A stretch of 43,704 nucleotides of DNA from Oerskovia turbata (GTDB taxonomy: Bacteria > Actinomycetota > Actinomycetes > Actinomycetales > Cellulomonadaceae), in the NCBI RefSeq assembly GCF_000718325.1, contig NZ_JOFV01000022.1:1-43704 (forward strand), written 5' to 3'. Under the pieces are notes generated by a model. It was not told where the DNA came from, did no database searches, and saw nothing but the letters and a program-made list of their open reading frames with translations. A program made the position numbers and the translations under genes. Shown here in pieces: positions 15,568 through 24,756 of the stretch; positions within the stretch are counted from its first letter, which is position 1, and every line of letters starts with the position of its first letter.

Positions 15568-16116
15568 TCAGCCGGCGTCGGACGCGACACGGACCTCTGA
15601 CGGGACCCGACCGTCCGATGCGGCCGGGCTGCCTGCGGCCCGGCTGGTGCGGCGGGCCAGCGCCACGGCGTCCGAGGGGATCACGAGGGTCGGGCGGGTG
15701 GCGTGGTGCAGGACGCTGGCCGAGGTGCTGCCGAGCAGGGTCGCCCTGAGGCCACGTCGGCCGCGGGAGCCGAGCACGATCAGGTCGACGTCGAGCTCTT
15801 CTGCGGCCTCGACGATGGCCTCGGCGGCCGTGGCCATCGTCGAGGAGACGTGGGGCTCGGCGACCAGCCCGAGGTCGCGGGCGACCTGCGCGCCGTCGGA
15901 GGCGATCCGCTCCGACACGTCGAGCGCCGCGGCGTCGAGGCCCTGCAGCTGCTCGAGCGCGGGGTGGCCCTCGAGGTGGGCCGCGAACCCCTCCATGGGC
16001 TGACGGGCGTAGAGCAGGACCGCGGTGGCGCCGGGGAAGAGCCCGGCGACGGTCTGCATCGCGCTGTGCGCGTTGGGCGATCCGTCGTAGGCGATGAGCA
16101 GGCGGGGAGTGGACAT
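15568..16116 (-). CDS. Universal stress protein (UspA-like)
   Basis: A 182-residue single-domain UspA-fold protein. It opens with LLIAYDGSPNAHSAM and ends with the ATP-binding signature LGSRGRRGLRATLLGSTSASVLHHA (G-2x-G-9x-G-S/T), so it should belong to the nucleotide-binding class. A ~22-residue Ser/Ala/Pro tail follows. It lies 57 bases downstream of the DHA2 exporter with no hairpin between them and is likely co-transcribed from the CsoR-controlled promoter, which would link it to copper stress. That link is inferred from layout. Confidence 0.87.
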   Translation of the reverse strand: MSTPRLLIAYDGSPNAHSAMQTVAGLFPGATAVLLYARQPMEGFAAHLEGHPALEQLQGLDAAALDVSERIASDGAQVARDLGLVAEPHVSSTMATAAEAIVEAAEELDVDLIVLGSRGRRGLRATLLGSTSASVLHHATRPTLVIPSDAVALARRTSRAAGSPAASDGRVPSEVRVASDAG

Positions 16117-16173
16117 GGGTGTTTCCCTTCGAGGTGGTGGTGAGGGAGCCGGTCGGGACCGGGCTCCGTGCGG

Positions 16174-17604
16174 CTAGCGGCCGATCGACGTGTCCGTCGC
16201 GGCGGCGGGCACCCGGGGCCTCGACATCGCGACGGCGGTCACGATCGCTCCGACGAGGGCGAGGATCCCCGCCCCGACGAACGCGGCCGAGTAGCCCTGC
16301 GTGAGCTCGACCCGCGAAGGATCGGTGCCGGACACGACGTAGACGATGGCCGTGAGCGCCGCGAGCCCGAGCGCGGACCCGATCTGGTAGCTCGTGCTCA
16401 CGAGCCCCGACGCGACGCCCGTCTCGGCCGCCGGTGCGGCGTTGATCGCCGTGCCGAGCGAGGGGACGAACGCGAGGGACATGCCGAGCGCGGCCAGGAG
16501 TGAGGCGGGCAGGACGTCGACGGCGTAGCTGCCGTCAGGCCGGACGAACGAGAGCCAGACGAGCCCGGCCGCGAGCAGCAGGAGGCCCGTCACGATGAGG
16601 GACTTCGCGCCGAACCTCTCCTGGAGCCGGGGAGCCAGCGCGAGCATGACGAGGACGACGAGCCCGGTCATCGGCAGGAGCGCGGCGCCGGCGGCGAAGG
16701 CGCTCGCGCCGAGGACCTGCTGCAGGTACAGGTTCAGGAAGAACCACATCGAGACCCACGCAGCACCCAGCAGGAGCTGTGCACCGTTCGCGGCGCCGAG
16801 CAGGGGTGCACGCAGCAGACCGAGACGGAGCAGGGGGTTGCGGCTGCGCGCCTGGATGACGAAGAAGATCACGAGCAGGACGATGCCCGCGGCCAGGGCG
16901 CCGAGCGTGGGCAGCGTGAGCCAGCCGACCTCCGGGGCGTTGACGACGGCGTAGACGACGGCTGCGAGCCCTGCCGTCACGGTGAGCGCACCCGCGATGT
17001 CGATCGACCCCGACGCCTTCTTCTCGGTGCGGGGGAGGGTCGACGCGGTGAACGCGAGCACGAGGACCGCGATCGGCACGGTGACGTAGAAGACCCAGGG
17101 CCAGCTCGCGTACTCGGTGAGGACTCCGCCGAGGAAGACTCCGGCGCTGCCTCCGACCGGTGCGGCCGCGCCGTAGACGGCGAAGGCCTTCGGAAGGTCA
17201 CGTGTGCCGCCGAAGAGCATCATCAGCAGGGTCAGCGCGGCGGGTGCGATCATCGCCGAACCAGCCCCCTGGATCGCGCGGCCGGTGATCTCGAGCCCGA
17301 TGGTGCTCGCGGCTCCCGCGAGGACCGACCCGACGATCAGCACGAGCCAGCCGAGCACGAAGATCTTGCGCGCACCGAAGACGTCGGCGAGGCGTCCTCC
17401 GAGCAGGAGCAGGCCACCGAAGGCGACCACGTAGGCGTTGAACACCCAGGACAGGGACTCCGGTGTGAAGCCCAGGTCTCTCTGGATGTCCGGCAGGGCG
17501 ACGCCGATGATCGAGGTGTCCATGATGACGACGAACTGTGCCGTGGCGATGAGCGCGAGGCCGAGCCACCGCTTCGCCGGCGACAGTGGTGGATGGGTAG
17601 ACAT
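16174..17604 (-). CDS. DHA2-family MFS exporter (EmrB/QacA-like)
   Basis: A 476-residue, 14-helix exporter. TM1 contains FVVIMDTSIIGVALPDIQRDLG, the motif D1 of DHA2 drug-proton antiporters. Motif A is GGRLADVFGARK and motif C-like glycines occur in the fifth helix (GGSAGVFLGGVLT). Relatives export dyes and antibiotics. The ATG at 17604 has AGGAGGAG upstream; the frame extends 88 codons further but that part crosses the promoter and reads as non-coding. The promoter carries a CsoR-type operator exactly in its spacer, so this exporter is predicted to be copper-induced together with copZ-copA. Whether it exports copper complexes or something else is unknown. Confidence 0.9.
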   Translation of the reverse strand: MSTHPPLSPAKRWLGLALIATAQFVVIMDTSIIGVALPDIQRDLGFTPESLSWVFNAYVVAFGGLLLLGGRLADVFGARKIFVLGWLVLIVGSVLAGAASTIGLEITGRAIQGAGSAMIAPAALTLLMMLFGGTRDLPKAFAVYGAAAPVGGSAGVFLGGVLTEYASWPWVFYVTVPIAVLVLAFTASTLPRTEKKASGSIDIAGALTVTAGLAAVVYAVVNAPEVGWLTLPTLGALAAGIVLLVIFFVIQARSRNPLLRLGLLRAPLLGAANGAQLLLGAAWVSMWFFLNLYLQQVLGASAFAAGAALLPMTGLVVLVMLALAPRLQERFGAKSLIVTGLLLLAAGLVWLSFVRPDGSYAVDVLPASLLAALGMSLAFVPSLGTAINAAPAAETGVASGLVSTSYQIGSALGLAALTAIVYVVSGTDPSRVELTQGYSAAFVGAGILALVGAIVTAVAMSRPRVPAAATDTSIGR

Positions 17605-17650
17605 GAGATCTCCTCCTGAGGGACGGCCGGCACGCCCGGCGTCGGCAAAA

Positions 17651-17679
17651 GGTATACCCATGGGGGGTATGGGTGTCAA
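17651..17679 (-). promoter_or_regulatory. DHA2 promoter with CsoR-type operator 1
   Basis: On the minus strand, TTGACA (17674-17679) and TATACC (17651-17656) are separated by exactly 17 bases. The dyad ATACCCATGGGGGGTAT (17654-17670) fills the spacer and overlaps the -10 box, so bound repressor would block RNA polymerase. Confidence 0.75.
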
Positions 17680-17724
17680 GACCGCCTGAACCCGTTGGCA
17701 TGCTTTGTGGCGCCTCGAAGGTCC

Positions 17725-17741
17725 GTACCCCGTAGGGGTAT
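17725..17741. promoter_or_regulatory. CsoR-type operator 2
   Basis: The dyad GTACCCCGTAGGGGTAT matches the RTACCC-N5-GGGTAT pattern of the other three. It lies midway between the divergent promoters, with no promoter element overlapping it that I can see. Confidence 0.65.
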
Positions 17742-17809
17742 GAGTGGACGCGCCTGGTCGGAAACTCGGGCGACTCGCCTGGCCCCTCGCCCTGAGCAGG
17801 GGGCCATGC

Positions 17810-17838
17810 TTGCGCGATACCCCCTTGGGGTATATGTT
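17810..17838 (+). promoter_or_regulatory. copZ operon promoter with CsoR-type operator 3
   Basis: A -35 TTGCGC (17810-17815) and a -10 TATGTT (17833-17838) are 17 bases apart. The dyad ATACCCCCTTGGGGTAT (17817-17833) occupies the spacer, mirroring the arrangement at the divergent DHA2 promoter. Confidence 0.65.
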
Positions 17839-17848
17839 CGAGAGAGAG

Positions 17849-17865
17849 ATACCCGGTGGGGGTAT
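17849..17865. promoter_or_regulatory. CsoR-type operator 4
   Basis: ATACCCGGTGGGGGTAT, flanked by G and C so that the dyad extends to 19 bases, is centred 32 bases (three helical turns) from operator 3. It covers the expected start of the copZ transcript. Confidence 0.7.
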
Positions 17866-17892
17866 CAAGTCTCACGAGAGGAAGGCTCCGCC

Positions 17893-18099
17893 ATGGCCAC
17901 GAACGAGTACCAGGTGACGGGCATGACGTGCGGGCACTGCGAGCTGTCGATCCGCGAGGAGGTCGGACAGGTCGCCGGGGTCGAGGACATCCAGGTCAGC
18001 GCGCAGACGGGACGGCTCGTGGTGACGGGCCCCGTCGACGACGCGCAGGTCCTGGCCGCCGTCGAGGAGGCCGGCTATTCGGCGGTGCGGTCCGCATGA
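17893..18099 (+). CDS. copZ: Copper chaperone CopZ (HMA domain)
   Basis: A 68-residue single heavy-metal-associated domain. It has the metal-binding motif GMTCGHC (about 9-15) and the EEAGYSA ending of the ferredoxin-like fold. It should carry Cu(I) in the cytoplasm and pass it to the CopA ATPase. It is the first gene of the plus-strand copper operon, with GAGGAAGG before the ATG. Its stop overlaps the start of the next gene (ATGA). Two CsoR-type operators lie in and just after its promoter. Confidence 0.92.
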   Translation: MATNEYQVTGMTCGHCELSIREEVGQVAGVEDIQVSAQTGRLVVTGPVDDAQVLAAVEEAGYSAVRSA

Positions 18100-19052
18100 G
18101 GACGGGCGCACGACTGACCCTCTACGGCCTCGGGCTCGTGGTGGCCTTCGGCGGCGCGTTCGGCGTCGCCGGAGCCGTCGTGCCCGAGAGCACCGTCGCC
18201 GACTGGACCGAAGGGAGCGAGATGAACGAGCACGGAGAAGGACACGGTGCGGCGAGCACCGGAGCGGCGGGGGGTGCTGCGAGCGGCGTGAAGGGCCTCG
18301 CGCTCGGGGTCGACGGGTTCGCCCTGTCGTCCGTCGACGCACCCGCGGGGGTCGGCGAGCCCGGGGAGCTGAGCTTCCAGGTCCAGGACCACGCGGGCGC
18401 TCCGGTGACGCAGTACACGACCGCGCACGAGAAGGACCTGCACCTGATCGTCGTCCGGACGGACGGCAGCCAGTTCCGGCACGTCCACCCCGTGCTGGAC
18501 GAGACCTCGGGCACCTGGTCGATCCCCTGGGAGTGGGCCGCGGCGGGCAGCTACCGCGTCTTCGCGGACTTCACGCCCGCGGGTGCGGGCGAGTCCTCCC
18601 GTACGGTGACCCGCACGGTCCAGGTGGCCGGGGGCTTCGTGCCCGTCGAGCAGCAACCGACCCGGACCGCCCAGGTCGACGGCTACACCGTGACCGTCGA
18701 CGGCGAGCTGGCGGCGGGCGCCTCGAGCGGCCTCACGTTCACGGTCACCCGCGACGGCGAGCCCGTCACGGCCCTGGAGCCGTACCTGGGAGCGTTCGGC
18801 CACCTCGTCGCCCTGCGCGACGGGGACCTCGCCTACCTGCACATCCACGCCGACGGCGCGGACCCGGAGGCCGGTCAGACGGCCGGGCCGGACGTCGCCT
18901 TCGCCGCCGAGGCCCCGACCGCGGGCCGCTACCTGCTGTACCTGGACTTCCAGGTCGACGGCCAGGTCCACACCGCCGAGCTCGTGCTCGACGCCGCTCC
19001 CGGCGCCGACCCCACGGACCCCGAGGGCGGAACGCACCCGGAGGGGCACTGA
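18096..19052 (+). CDS. Membrane-anchored exported protein with two HxH modules
   Basis: A 318-residue protein beginning with one membrane segment (about 7-29) and then a short His-rich stretch (MNEHGEGHG). Two similar beta-rich modules follow. The first holds [19 protein letters not shown] (H129, H131) and SYRVFADF. The second holds [18 protein letters not shown] (H249, H251) and RYLLYLDF. The shared pattern looks like an internal duplication. It sits between copZ and copA with an ATGA overlap, so an extracytoplasmic copper-binding role is plausible. I cannot match it to a named family with confidence. The C-terminus is again His/Asp/Glu-rich (THPEGH). Confidence 0.75.
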   Translation: MRTGARLTLYGLGLVVAFGGAFGVAGAVVPESTVADWTEGSEMNEHGEGHGAASTGAAGGAASGVKGLALGVDGFALSSVDAPAGVGEPGELSFQVQDHAGAPVTQYTTAHEKDLHLIVVRTDGSQFRHVHPVLDETSGTWSIPWEWAAAGSYRVFADFTPAGAGESSRTVTRTVQVAGGFVPVEQQPTRTAQVDGYTVTVDGELAAGASSGLTFTVTRDGEPVTALEPYLGAFGHLVALRDGDLAYLHIHADGADPEAGQTAGPDVAFAAEAPTAGRYLLYLDFQVDGQVHTAELVLDAAPGADPTDPEGGTHPEGH

Positions 19053-19098
19053 CCGAGAGGTCGGGCCCTTTCCCACCAGCCGAGAGAAGGAACTGCAC

Positions 19099-21369
19099 AT
19101 GAGCACATCAGCGCCTCCGGGCGTGATCACGGGCGTCGAGCTGGAGATCGGCGGCATGACCTGCGCCTCCTGCGCCATGCGGATCGAGAAGAAGCTGAAC
19201 AAGCTCGACGGCGTGGTCGCGACCGTGAACTACGCGACCGAGAAGGCCAAGGTGACGGTCCCGGACGGGTACGACCCGGCGCTGCTGATCGCCGAGGTCG
19301 AGAAGACCGGGTACACCGCCGCGCTGCCCGTGCCCAAGGGAGCGAAGAAGGACGGTGGGTCGGACGGCGGGGGTGAGGGTGAGGACCCCGAGCTGACCTC
19401 GCTGCGCAACCGGCTGATCGGCGCGATCGTGCTGACCGTTCCGGTCATCGCGATGGCCATGGTCCCGGCGTGGCAGTTCACCTACTGGCAGTGGGCCTCG
19501 CTCGCGCTGGCCGCTCCCGTGATCGTGTGGGCGGCGTGGCCGTTCCACAAGGCGGCGTGGGCGAACCTCAAGCACGGCACCGCGACGATGGACACGCTCA
19601 TCTCCATGGGGACGTCCGCCGCGTTCCTGTGGTCGCTGTACGCGCTGTTCTTCGGCACGGCGGGCACCCCCGGCATGACGCACCCGTTCGAGTTCGCTCT
19701 GGCGCCCTCCGACGGTGCGGCGAACATCTACCTCGAGGTGGGTGCCGGGGTCACGATGTTCATCCTCGCCGGCCGGTACTTCGAGAAGCGCTCCAAGAAG
19801 CAGGCCGGTGCGGCGCTGCGCGCGCTGCTCGAGCTCGGCGCGAAGGAGGTCTCGGTCCTGCGCGGCGACGTCGAGACGAAGATCCCCGTCGAGGACCTGC
19901 AGGTCGGTGACGAATTCGTCGTCCGCCCGGGCGAGAAGATCGCCACGGACGGCGTGGTCGTGACGGGCACGTCCGCCGTCGACGAGTCGATGCTCACGGG
20001 GGAGTCGGTGCCGGTCGAGGTCTCCGCGGGAGACACCGTCACCGGTGCCACGACGAACGCGGGCGGTCGGCTCGTGGTCCGTGCGACCCGGATCGGGTCG
20101 GACACGCAGCTCGCGCAGATGGCCAGGCTCGTCGAGGACGCTCAGACCGGCAAGGCCGAGGTGCAGCGCCTGGCCGACAGGATCTCGGGCGTGTTCGTGC
20201 CGATCGTGATCGTGATCGCGGCCGCCGCCCTCGGGGGCTGGTTGGGCGCGGGGTTCCCCGTGAGCGCGGCCTTCACCGCAGCGGTCGCCGTCCTCGTGAT
20301 CGCCTGCCCCTGCGCACTGGGGCTGGCGACGCCCACCGCGCTCCTGGTCGGCACCGGCCGCGGCGCGCAGATGGGCGTGCTCATCAAGGGCCCGGAGGTG
20401 CTCGAGTCCACCCGCAAGATCGACACCGTCGTGCTGGACAAGACCGGCACCGTCACGACCGGCAAGATGACGCTCGTCGACGTGGTCGTGGAGCCGGGCA
20501 CGGACCGCACGGAGCTGCTCCGACTCGCCGGCGCGCTCGAGGACGCCTCGGAGCACCCGATCGCGCAGGCGATCGCCAAGGGGGCGACGCAGGAGGTCGG
20601 CGCACTGCTCACGCCCGAGGACTTCGCGAACATCGAGGGCAAGGGCGTGCAGGGCGTCGTCGACGGGCACGCCGTCCTGGTGGGCCGCGAGTCGCTGCTC
20701 GCCGAGTGGTCCCAGGAGCTGAGCCCCGAGCTGGCCGCCACGAAGGCGCGCGCCGAGGGCGAGGGCAAGACCGTCGTCGCGGTGGGCTGGGACGGCCGGG
20801 CACGAGGCATCCTCGTCGTGGCCGACACGGTCAAGCCGACGAGCGCCGAGGCGATCGCACAGCTCAAGGCGATCGGACTGACCCCCGTGCTCCTCACCGG
20901 TGACAACGAGGCCGTCGCCCGGCAGATCGCCGCGGAGGTGGGCATCGACGAGGTCATCGCCGAAGTGCTCCCCAAGGACAAGGTCGACGTCGTCACCCGG
21001 CTCCAGGCCGAGGGGAAGGTCGTCGCGATGATCGGCGACGGCGTCAACGACGCCCCGGCCCTCGCCCAGGCCGACCTCGGCCTCGCCATGGGCACCGGTG
21101 CGGACGTCGCGATCGAGGCGTCCGACATCACCCTGGTGCGCGGCGACCTGCGTAGCGCGGTCGACGCGATCCGCTTGTCCCGCAAGACGCTCGGAACGAT
21201 CAAGACCAACCTGTTCTGGGCCTTCGCCTACAACGTCGCGGCCATCCCCGTCGCGGCGCTCGGCATGCTCAACCCCATGCTCGCAGGGGCTGCGATGGCG
21301 CTGTCGAGCGTCTTCGTCGTGGGCAACAGCCTGCGCCTGCGCGGGTTCCGGAGCGTCGCCAGGTCATGA
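19099..21369 (+). CDS. copA: Copper-exporting P1B-type ATPase CopA
   Basis: A 756-residue P1B-1 ATPase with one N-terminal HMA domain (GMTCASC, about 18-24) and eight membrane helices. The actuator loop has LTGES (near 299). The Cu(I) entry/transport motif CPCALG is in the sixth helix (near 402). The phosphorylated aspartate is in DKTGT (near 447), the HP motif in SEHPIAQA and the hinge in GDGVNDAP (near 645). It pumps Cu(I) out of the cytoplasm using ATP, receiving it from CopZ. The start is ATG with GAGAAGGA about 10 bases upstream, 46 bases after the HxH protein. It is the core of the operon. Confidence 0.95.
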   Translation: MSTSAPPGVITGVELEIGGMTCASCAMRIEKKLNKLDGVVATVNYATEKAKVTVPDGYDPALLIAEVEKTGYTAALPVPKGAKKDGGSDGGGEGEDPELTSLRNRLIGAIVLTVPVIAMAMVPAWQFTYWQWASLALAAPVIVWAAWPFHKAAWANLKHGTATMDTLISMGTSAAFLWSLYALFFGTAGTPGMTHPFEFALAPSDGAANIYLEVGAGVTMFILAGRYFEKRSKKQAGAALRALLELGAKEVSVLRGDVETKIPVEDLQVGDEFVVRPGEKIATDGVVVTGTSAVDESMLTGESVPVEVSAGDTVTGATTNAGGRLVVRATRIGSDTQLAQMARLVEDAQTGKAEVQRLADRISGVFVPIVIVIAAAALGGWLGAGFPVSAAFTAAVAVLVIACPCALGLATPTALLVGTGRGAQMGVLIKGPEVLESTRKIDTVVLDKTGTVTTGKMTLVDVVVEPGTDRTELLRLAGALEDASEHPIAQAIAKGATQEVGALLTPEDFANIEGKGVQGVVDGHAVLVGRESLLAEWSQELSPELAATKARAEGEGKTVVAVGWDGRARGILVVADTVKPTSAEAIAQLKAIGLTPVLLTGDNEAVARQIAAEVGIDEVIAEVLPKDKVDVVTRLQAEGKVVAMIGDGVNDAPALAQADLGLAMGTGADVAIEASDITLVRGDLRSAVDAIRLSRKTLGTIKTNLFWAFAYNVAAIPVAALGMLNPMLAGAAMALSSVFVVGNSLRLRGFRSVARS

Positions 21370-21422
21370 CGCCCCCGGAACTCACACCACCACCCACAGA
21401 AGCACGAAGGGAACCACCCACG

Positions 21423-21692
21423 ATGGCGAACGAACCTCAGGCGACCAGCTGTTGCAGCACCGGTGCGTCCAACCCCGCCGCGGCGGGCGACGGCACCGAG
21501 AACCTGCTCGGCGCTGCGAGCGACGACATGACCACCTGCCCGGTCATGGTCGGCAGCCCCGTCAGCAAGAAGGCGGCCGAGGCGGCCGGTCTGTACCGGG
21601 ACCACGAGGGTGAGCGGTACTACTTCTGCTGCGGCGGATGCGGTCCGGCCTTCGACTCGGACCCGGCGAAGTACGCCGCCAACATGGCGTAG
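21423..21692 (+). CDS. YHS-domain small protein
   Basis: An 89-residue protein whose second half is a YHS domain: TCPVMVGSPVSKKAAEA, then RYYFCCGGCGPAF and a DPAKY ending. The cysteines (TCPVM and CCGGC) are typical of YHS domains found fused to or beside copper ATPases, where they are thought to bind metal. The N-terminus adds a further CC pair (TSCCST). It starts 53 bases after copA at an ATG with GAAGGGA upstream; an in-frame ATG at 21366 would overlap the copA stop but has no ribosome site. A metallochaperone or sensor role is likely. Confidence 0.85.
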   Translation: MANEPQATSCCSTGASNPAAAGDGTENLLGAASDDMTTCPVMVGSPVSKKAAEAAGLYRDHEGERYYFCCGGCGPAFDSDPAKYAANMA

Positions 21693-21830
21693 CGACGTGG
21701 ACGCGGGGTCCGCGGCGCCCTCGTGTGCCGCGGACCCCGCCCGTCAACCTCGCCCTTCCCCGGAAGCCCGCAGCTCGCCGCCGCCCCTCGCGGGTGCGGC
21801 GCCCCTATCCGAACCTGGAGAACGCACCCC

Positions 21831-22982
21831 ATGACCGCACGCCACGTCGTGATCCTCGGGGCAGGATCGGCCGGTACGGCCGCCGCCCGAGCCCTCGCCG
21901 GTCGGGGCGACGTCCGGACGACCGTCGTCGGACGGACCGGCGAGAGCCCGTACTCGCGGATGCTCGTCAAGAACGTCGCCTACGGGCAGGCCGCCCCCGA
22001 GCTGATCCGGCTGCCTGCCCCTCACGGAGAGCTCGTCGCCGACACCGCCGAGCGGGTCGACCCCGCGACGCAGGATGTCCACCTGGCCTCGGGGGCCACG
22101 ATCACCTACGACGCGCTCCTCGTCGCGACCGGGAGCCGGCCCCGAGGCCTGGACCCCGACGTCGCAGGGGTGGAGCACGCCGTCCGGGCGGGCCGCCTGC
22201 TCACGCTGCACTCGCTCGACGACGCCGTGCGCATCCGGGAGGCGATCGCGGCGTGCGGGGAGTCCGCGCGCGTCGCGATCTACGGGGGCGGGCTGATCGC
22301 GTCCGAGACCGCCTCGACGCTGCAGGCGCTGGGGCACCGGGTCAGCCTCGTCGCCCGCAGCAGGGTCCCCGGCGTGGCCGGCTTCGGACGGCCGGTCGCC
22401 GAGCGCGTCGCCGCCGACCACGAGGCGCGGGTGACCACGTACTTCGGCCGCACCGTCCGTCGCGTCCTCGCGACACCGGACGCGACGGTCGTGACCCTCG
22501 ACGACGGGACCGACCTGGAGGTCGACCTCGTCGTCGTCGCGCTCGGCACGACGCCTGCGGCTCCATCACCCTGGCGCGACGGGGTCGCCGTCGACGACCG
22601 GCTCCGTGTCTCCGGTCACGGGGCCGTGTACGCGGCGGGCGGCGCCGCCGTGCATCACGACGACCACCTCGGGACGTGGCGCATCGACCACTGGGAGGAC
22701 AGCGCCGCGCAGGGGGTGCACGCCGCGCAGACGGTGCTGCACGACCTCGGCCGCGGCGAGGACCCGGGCCCGTACCGGCCCCGCAGCGCGTACATGGCGA
22801 TGATCCACGGTCGGCTGATATCGGGGGTCGGGTACACGGGACACCCCGGGACGCGCGTCGCGCAGACCGACGGGCTCGTGGTCCTGCACGAGCAGGAGGG
22901 CACGGTCGTCGGCGTCAGCGGGGTCGAAGCGGTGGGCGAGGTCTACGGGTGGGGCAGCCGGCTCCACGAGGCGCGAGCCTAG
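21831..22982 (+). CDS. FAD/NAD(P)-dependent pyridine nucleotide oxidoreductase
   Basis: A 383-residue flavoprotein with an FAD-binding GxGxxG at the N-terminus (VVILGAGSAGTAAARAL) and a second nucleotide-binding motif near 145 (VAIYGGGLIASETAS). It also has the ATG-type FAD contact LLVATGSRPRG and a VYAAGGAA motif. The layout is that of ferredoxin or rubredoxin reductases and NADH oxidase-like enzymes; no CxxxxC redox pair of the disulfide reductases is present. In this operon it may supply electrons for a metal-redox step, but no partner is visible. GGAG lies about 13 bases before the ATG. Its stop TAG is directly followed by the next gene's ATG. Confidence 0.8.
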   Translation: MTARHVVILGAGSAGTAAARALAGRGDVRTTVVGRTGESPYSRMLVKNVAYGQAAPELIRLPAPHGELVADTAERVDPATQDVHLASGATITYDALLVATGSRPRGLDPDVAGVEHAVRAGRLLTLHSLDDAVRIREAIAACGESARVAIYGGGLIASETASTLQALGHRVSLVARSRVPGVAGFGRPVAERVAADHEARVTTYFGRTVRRVLATPDATVVTLDDGTDLEVDLVVVALGTTPAAPSPWRDGVAVDDRLRVSGHGAVYAAGGAAVHHDDHLGTWRIDHWEDSAAQGVHAAQTVLHDLGRGEDPGPYRPRSAYMAMIHGRLISGVGYTGHPGTRVAQTDGLVVLHEQEGTVVGVSGVEAVGEVYGWGSRLHEARA

Positions 22983-24236
22983 ATGCAGTCCTTCACCACC
23001 GGGGCACGACGCCGGGGCTCGCGTCTGGCCGTCGTCGGGACGTTCCTGCTCATGGTCGCGGCGAGCGCTCCCTCCCCCTTCTACCCGGAGCTGACCGAGC
23101 GGCTCGGGCTCGTCCCGGTCGCGACGACGTCGGTCTTCGCCGTCTACGCGTTCACGATGCTCGGCGCGCTGCTCGTCGCGGGCGGACTCTCCGACGTGGT
23201 GGGCCGCCGGCCCGTCATCACCGTGGGCTCCGTGGTCCTCGTCGTCAGCCTCGTGCTGTTCTGGCAGGCGGACGGCCTGGCCACGCTCCTCCTGGCCAGG
23301 TCGCTCCAGGGTGTTGCGGCCGGCCTGCTGCTCCCGGCGTTGTCCGCCATGGTGGTCGACCTCGCCTCTCCGCGGCGGCCGGGGGCAGCGGCGCTGTGGA
23401 ACACGGTCGCGCCCATGACCGGGCTCGGGACGGGGGCGCTCGCGGGGGCGCTCGCCCTCGACCACGCGAGCGAACCCGCCGACGTCGTGTTCGGCGCGCT
23501 CGCCGCGGTCTTCCTCCTGGTCTCGGCCGTCGTCTGGTCGACCCCGGACGTCGTGCGCGCCCCCGCCGCGCGCACACCGTGGACGGTCCCACGGCTCGGC
23601 GTCCCCCGGCACGTGCGTCGGCGACTGGCGGTGGCGACTCCGGCGATCGTCGCGGGCTGGGCGACGAACGGGCTCTTCCTCGCCCTCGGGTCGTCGGTCG
23701 TCGCGAGCGAGCTCGGCGCGACGACGCACGTCGGGCAGAGCCTCGGCATCACCGTCTTCGCGGCCTCGGGGATCGTCACGTCCGTCGTGCTCCGCCGACG
23801 GCCGGCCCGGGTCGTCAGCGTCTTCGGCACGTCCGCCCTCGGTGCGGGCACCGCGCTGAGCGTGGCGGCGCTCGCGGTGCATTCATTTCCCGTCTACATC
23901 TTTGCCGCCATGATTCTCGGTGCGGGATTCGGGACCGCTTTCATGGGAGTTCTCCAGACATTGATGCCCCGCGTCGCGCCGACCGAGAGAGCGGCCGTCA
24001 TGGCCGTCATGTACACCATCTCCTATCTTGCTTTCGGGGTCCCGTCGATCATTGCCGGGCTCCTCGTCCCGCTCGTCTCGCTCGCGGGGGCGATGACCGT
24101 CCTCGGCGCGGTGATCGTCGGGTTGTGCCTGGTGGCGACCGTGACACGCCTGCGCGTCCGGGACGACCAGGGCCTGGACGGCCCGCGGGCGCCGGCGTCG
24201 GTCTCGGACGGTTCCGTGCGGGCCGGTCGCCGATGA
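22983..24236 (+). CDS. MFS transporter of the copper operon
   Basis: A 417-residue, 12-helix MFS protein. TM1 reads FLLMVAASAPSPFYPELTERLG and motif A is GGLSDVVGRRP (about 62-72). The family resembles sugar/drug MFS exporters; the substrate is unknown. The ATG abuts the oxidoreductase stop with no gap, indicating translational coupling. Codon use is uneven: about 23880-24060 uses ATT, TTT, GGA, GTT, TTG, CTT and TAT repeatedly, unlike the GC-ending codons before and after. This hints at a recombined segment. The C-terminus is hydrophilic. Confidence 0.82.
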   Translation: MQSFTTGARRRGSRLAVVGTFLLMVAASAPSPFYPELTERLGLVPVATTSVFAVYAFTMLGALLVAGGLSDVVGRRPVITVGSVVLVVSLVLFWQADGLATLLLARSLQGVAAGLLLPALSAMVVDLASPRRPGAAALWNTVAPMTGLGTGALAGALALDHASEPADVVFGALAAVFLLVSAVVWSTPDVVRAPAARTPWTVPRLGVPRHVRRRLAVATPAIVAGWATNGLFLALGSSVVASELGATTHVGQSLGITVFAASGIVTSVVLRRRPARVVSVFGTSALGAGTALSVAALAVHSFPVYIFAAMILGAGFGTAFMGVLQTLMPRVAPTERAAVMAVMYTISYLAFGVPSIIAGLLVPLVSLAGAMTVLGAVIVGLCLVATVTRLRVRDDQGLDGPRAPASVSDGSVRAGRR

Positions 24237-24403
24237 ACGCGCGATCATCCGGATCTCGGTACCCGGCGGACCGCAGGAATGCGTTGAGCGCGTGTCGTGC
24301 GGAAAAGAGGTGATTGATGACGGCTGGTATTATGTCAACAGCCCGAGCATTGGTTGTCACCGATCTCGACGTCCTCGCACTGCCGGAACGTAAGGAATGC
24401 ACG

Positions 24404-24715
24404 ATGGAAAATTCTCGCGAGCCCTCGACGCAGCATCACGGGTACATGAGCGACAAGGAGAACTACCTCAAGCGCATGGGCCGCATCGAGGGGCAGGCCC
24501 GCGGAATCTCCAAGATGATCGACGACGAGAAGTACTGCATCGACATCCTCACGCAGATCAGCGCCCTCACGAGCGCCCTCGAGGTCGTCGCGCTGGCGTT
24601 GCTCGACGACCACCTCAAGCACTGCGTCGTCGACGCGGCCAAGATGGGCGAGGACGCCGGAGCGCTCAAGATCAAGGAGGCGAGCGACGCGATCGCTCGA
24701 CTGGTCCGCTCCTGA
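24404..24715 (+). CDS. csoR: Copper-sensing repressor CsoR/RicR
   Basis: A 103-residue all-helical DUF156 repressor. The Cu(I) ligands are all present: C45 in YCIDILTQ, and H70 and C74 in LLDDHLKHC, with the C-x24-H-x3-C spacing of CsoR. The N-terminal QHHGYMSDKENYLKRMGRIEGQARGI is close to M. tuberculosis RicR. Without copper it should bind the GGGTA/TACCC dyads at 17654-17865; Cu(I) releases it. I chose the ATG at 24404 with AAGGA upstream. An in-frame ATG at 24317 with a better AGAGGTG would add 29 residues and is directly preceded by a 26-codon ORF (24233-24313), so an extended form is possible. Confidence 0.9.
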   Translation: MENSREPSTQHHGYMSDKENYLKRMGRIEGQARGISKMIDDEKYCIDILTQISALTSALEVVALALLDDHLKHCVVDAAKMGEDAGALKIKEASDAIARLVRS

Positions 24716-24756
24716 CCGGTTCCCGACCTCCTGACCGGCCCGGCGCTCCGGCGCGA

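Noticed and set aside
16174..17868. DHA2 exporter starting at 17868
   Set aside because: The additional 88 codons cross the promoter and the four copper operators and lack membrane-protein character.
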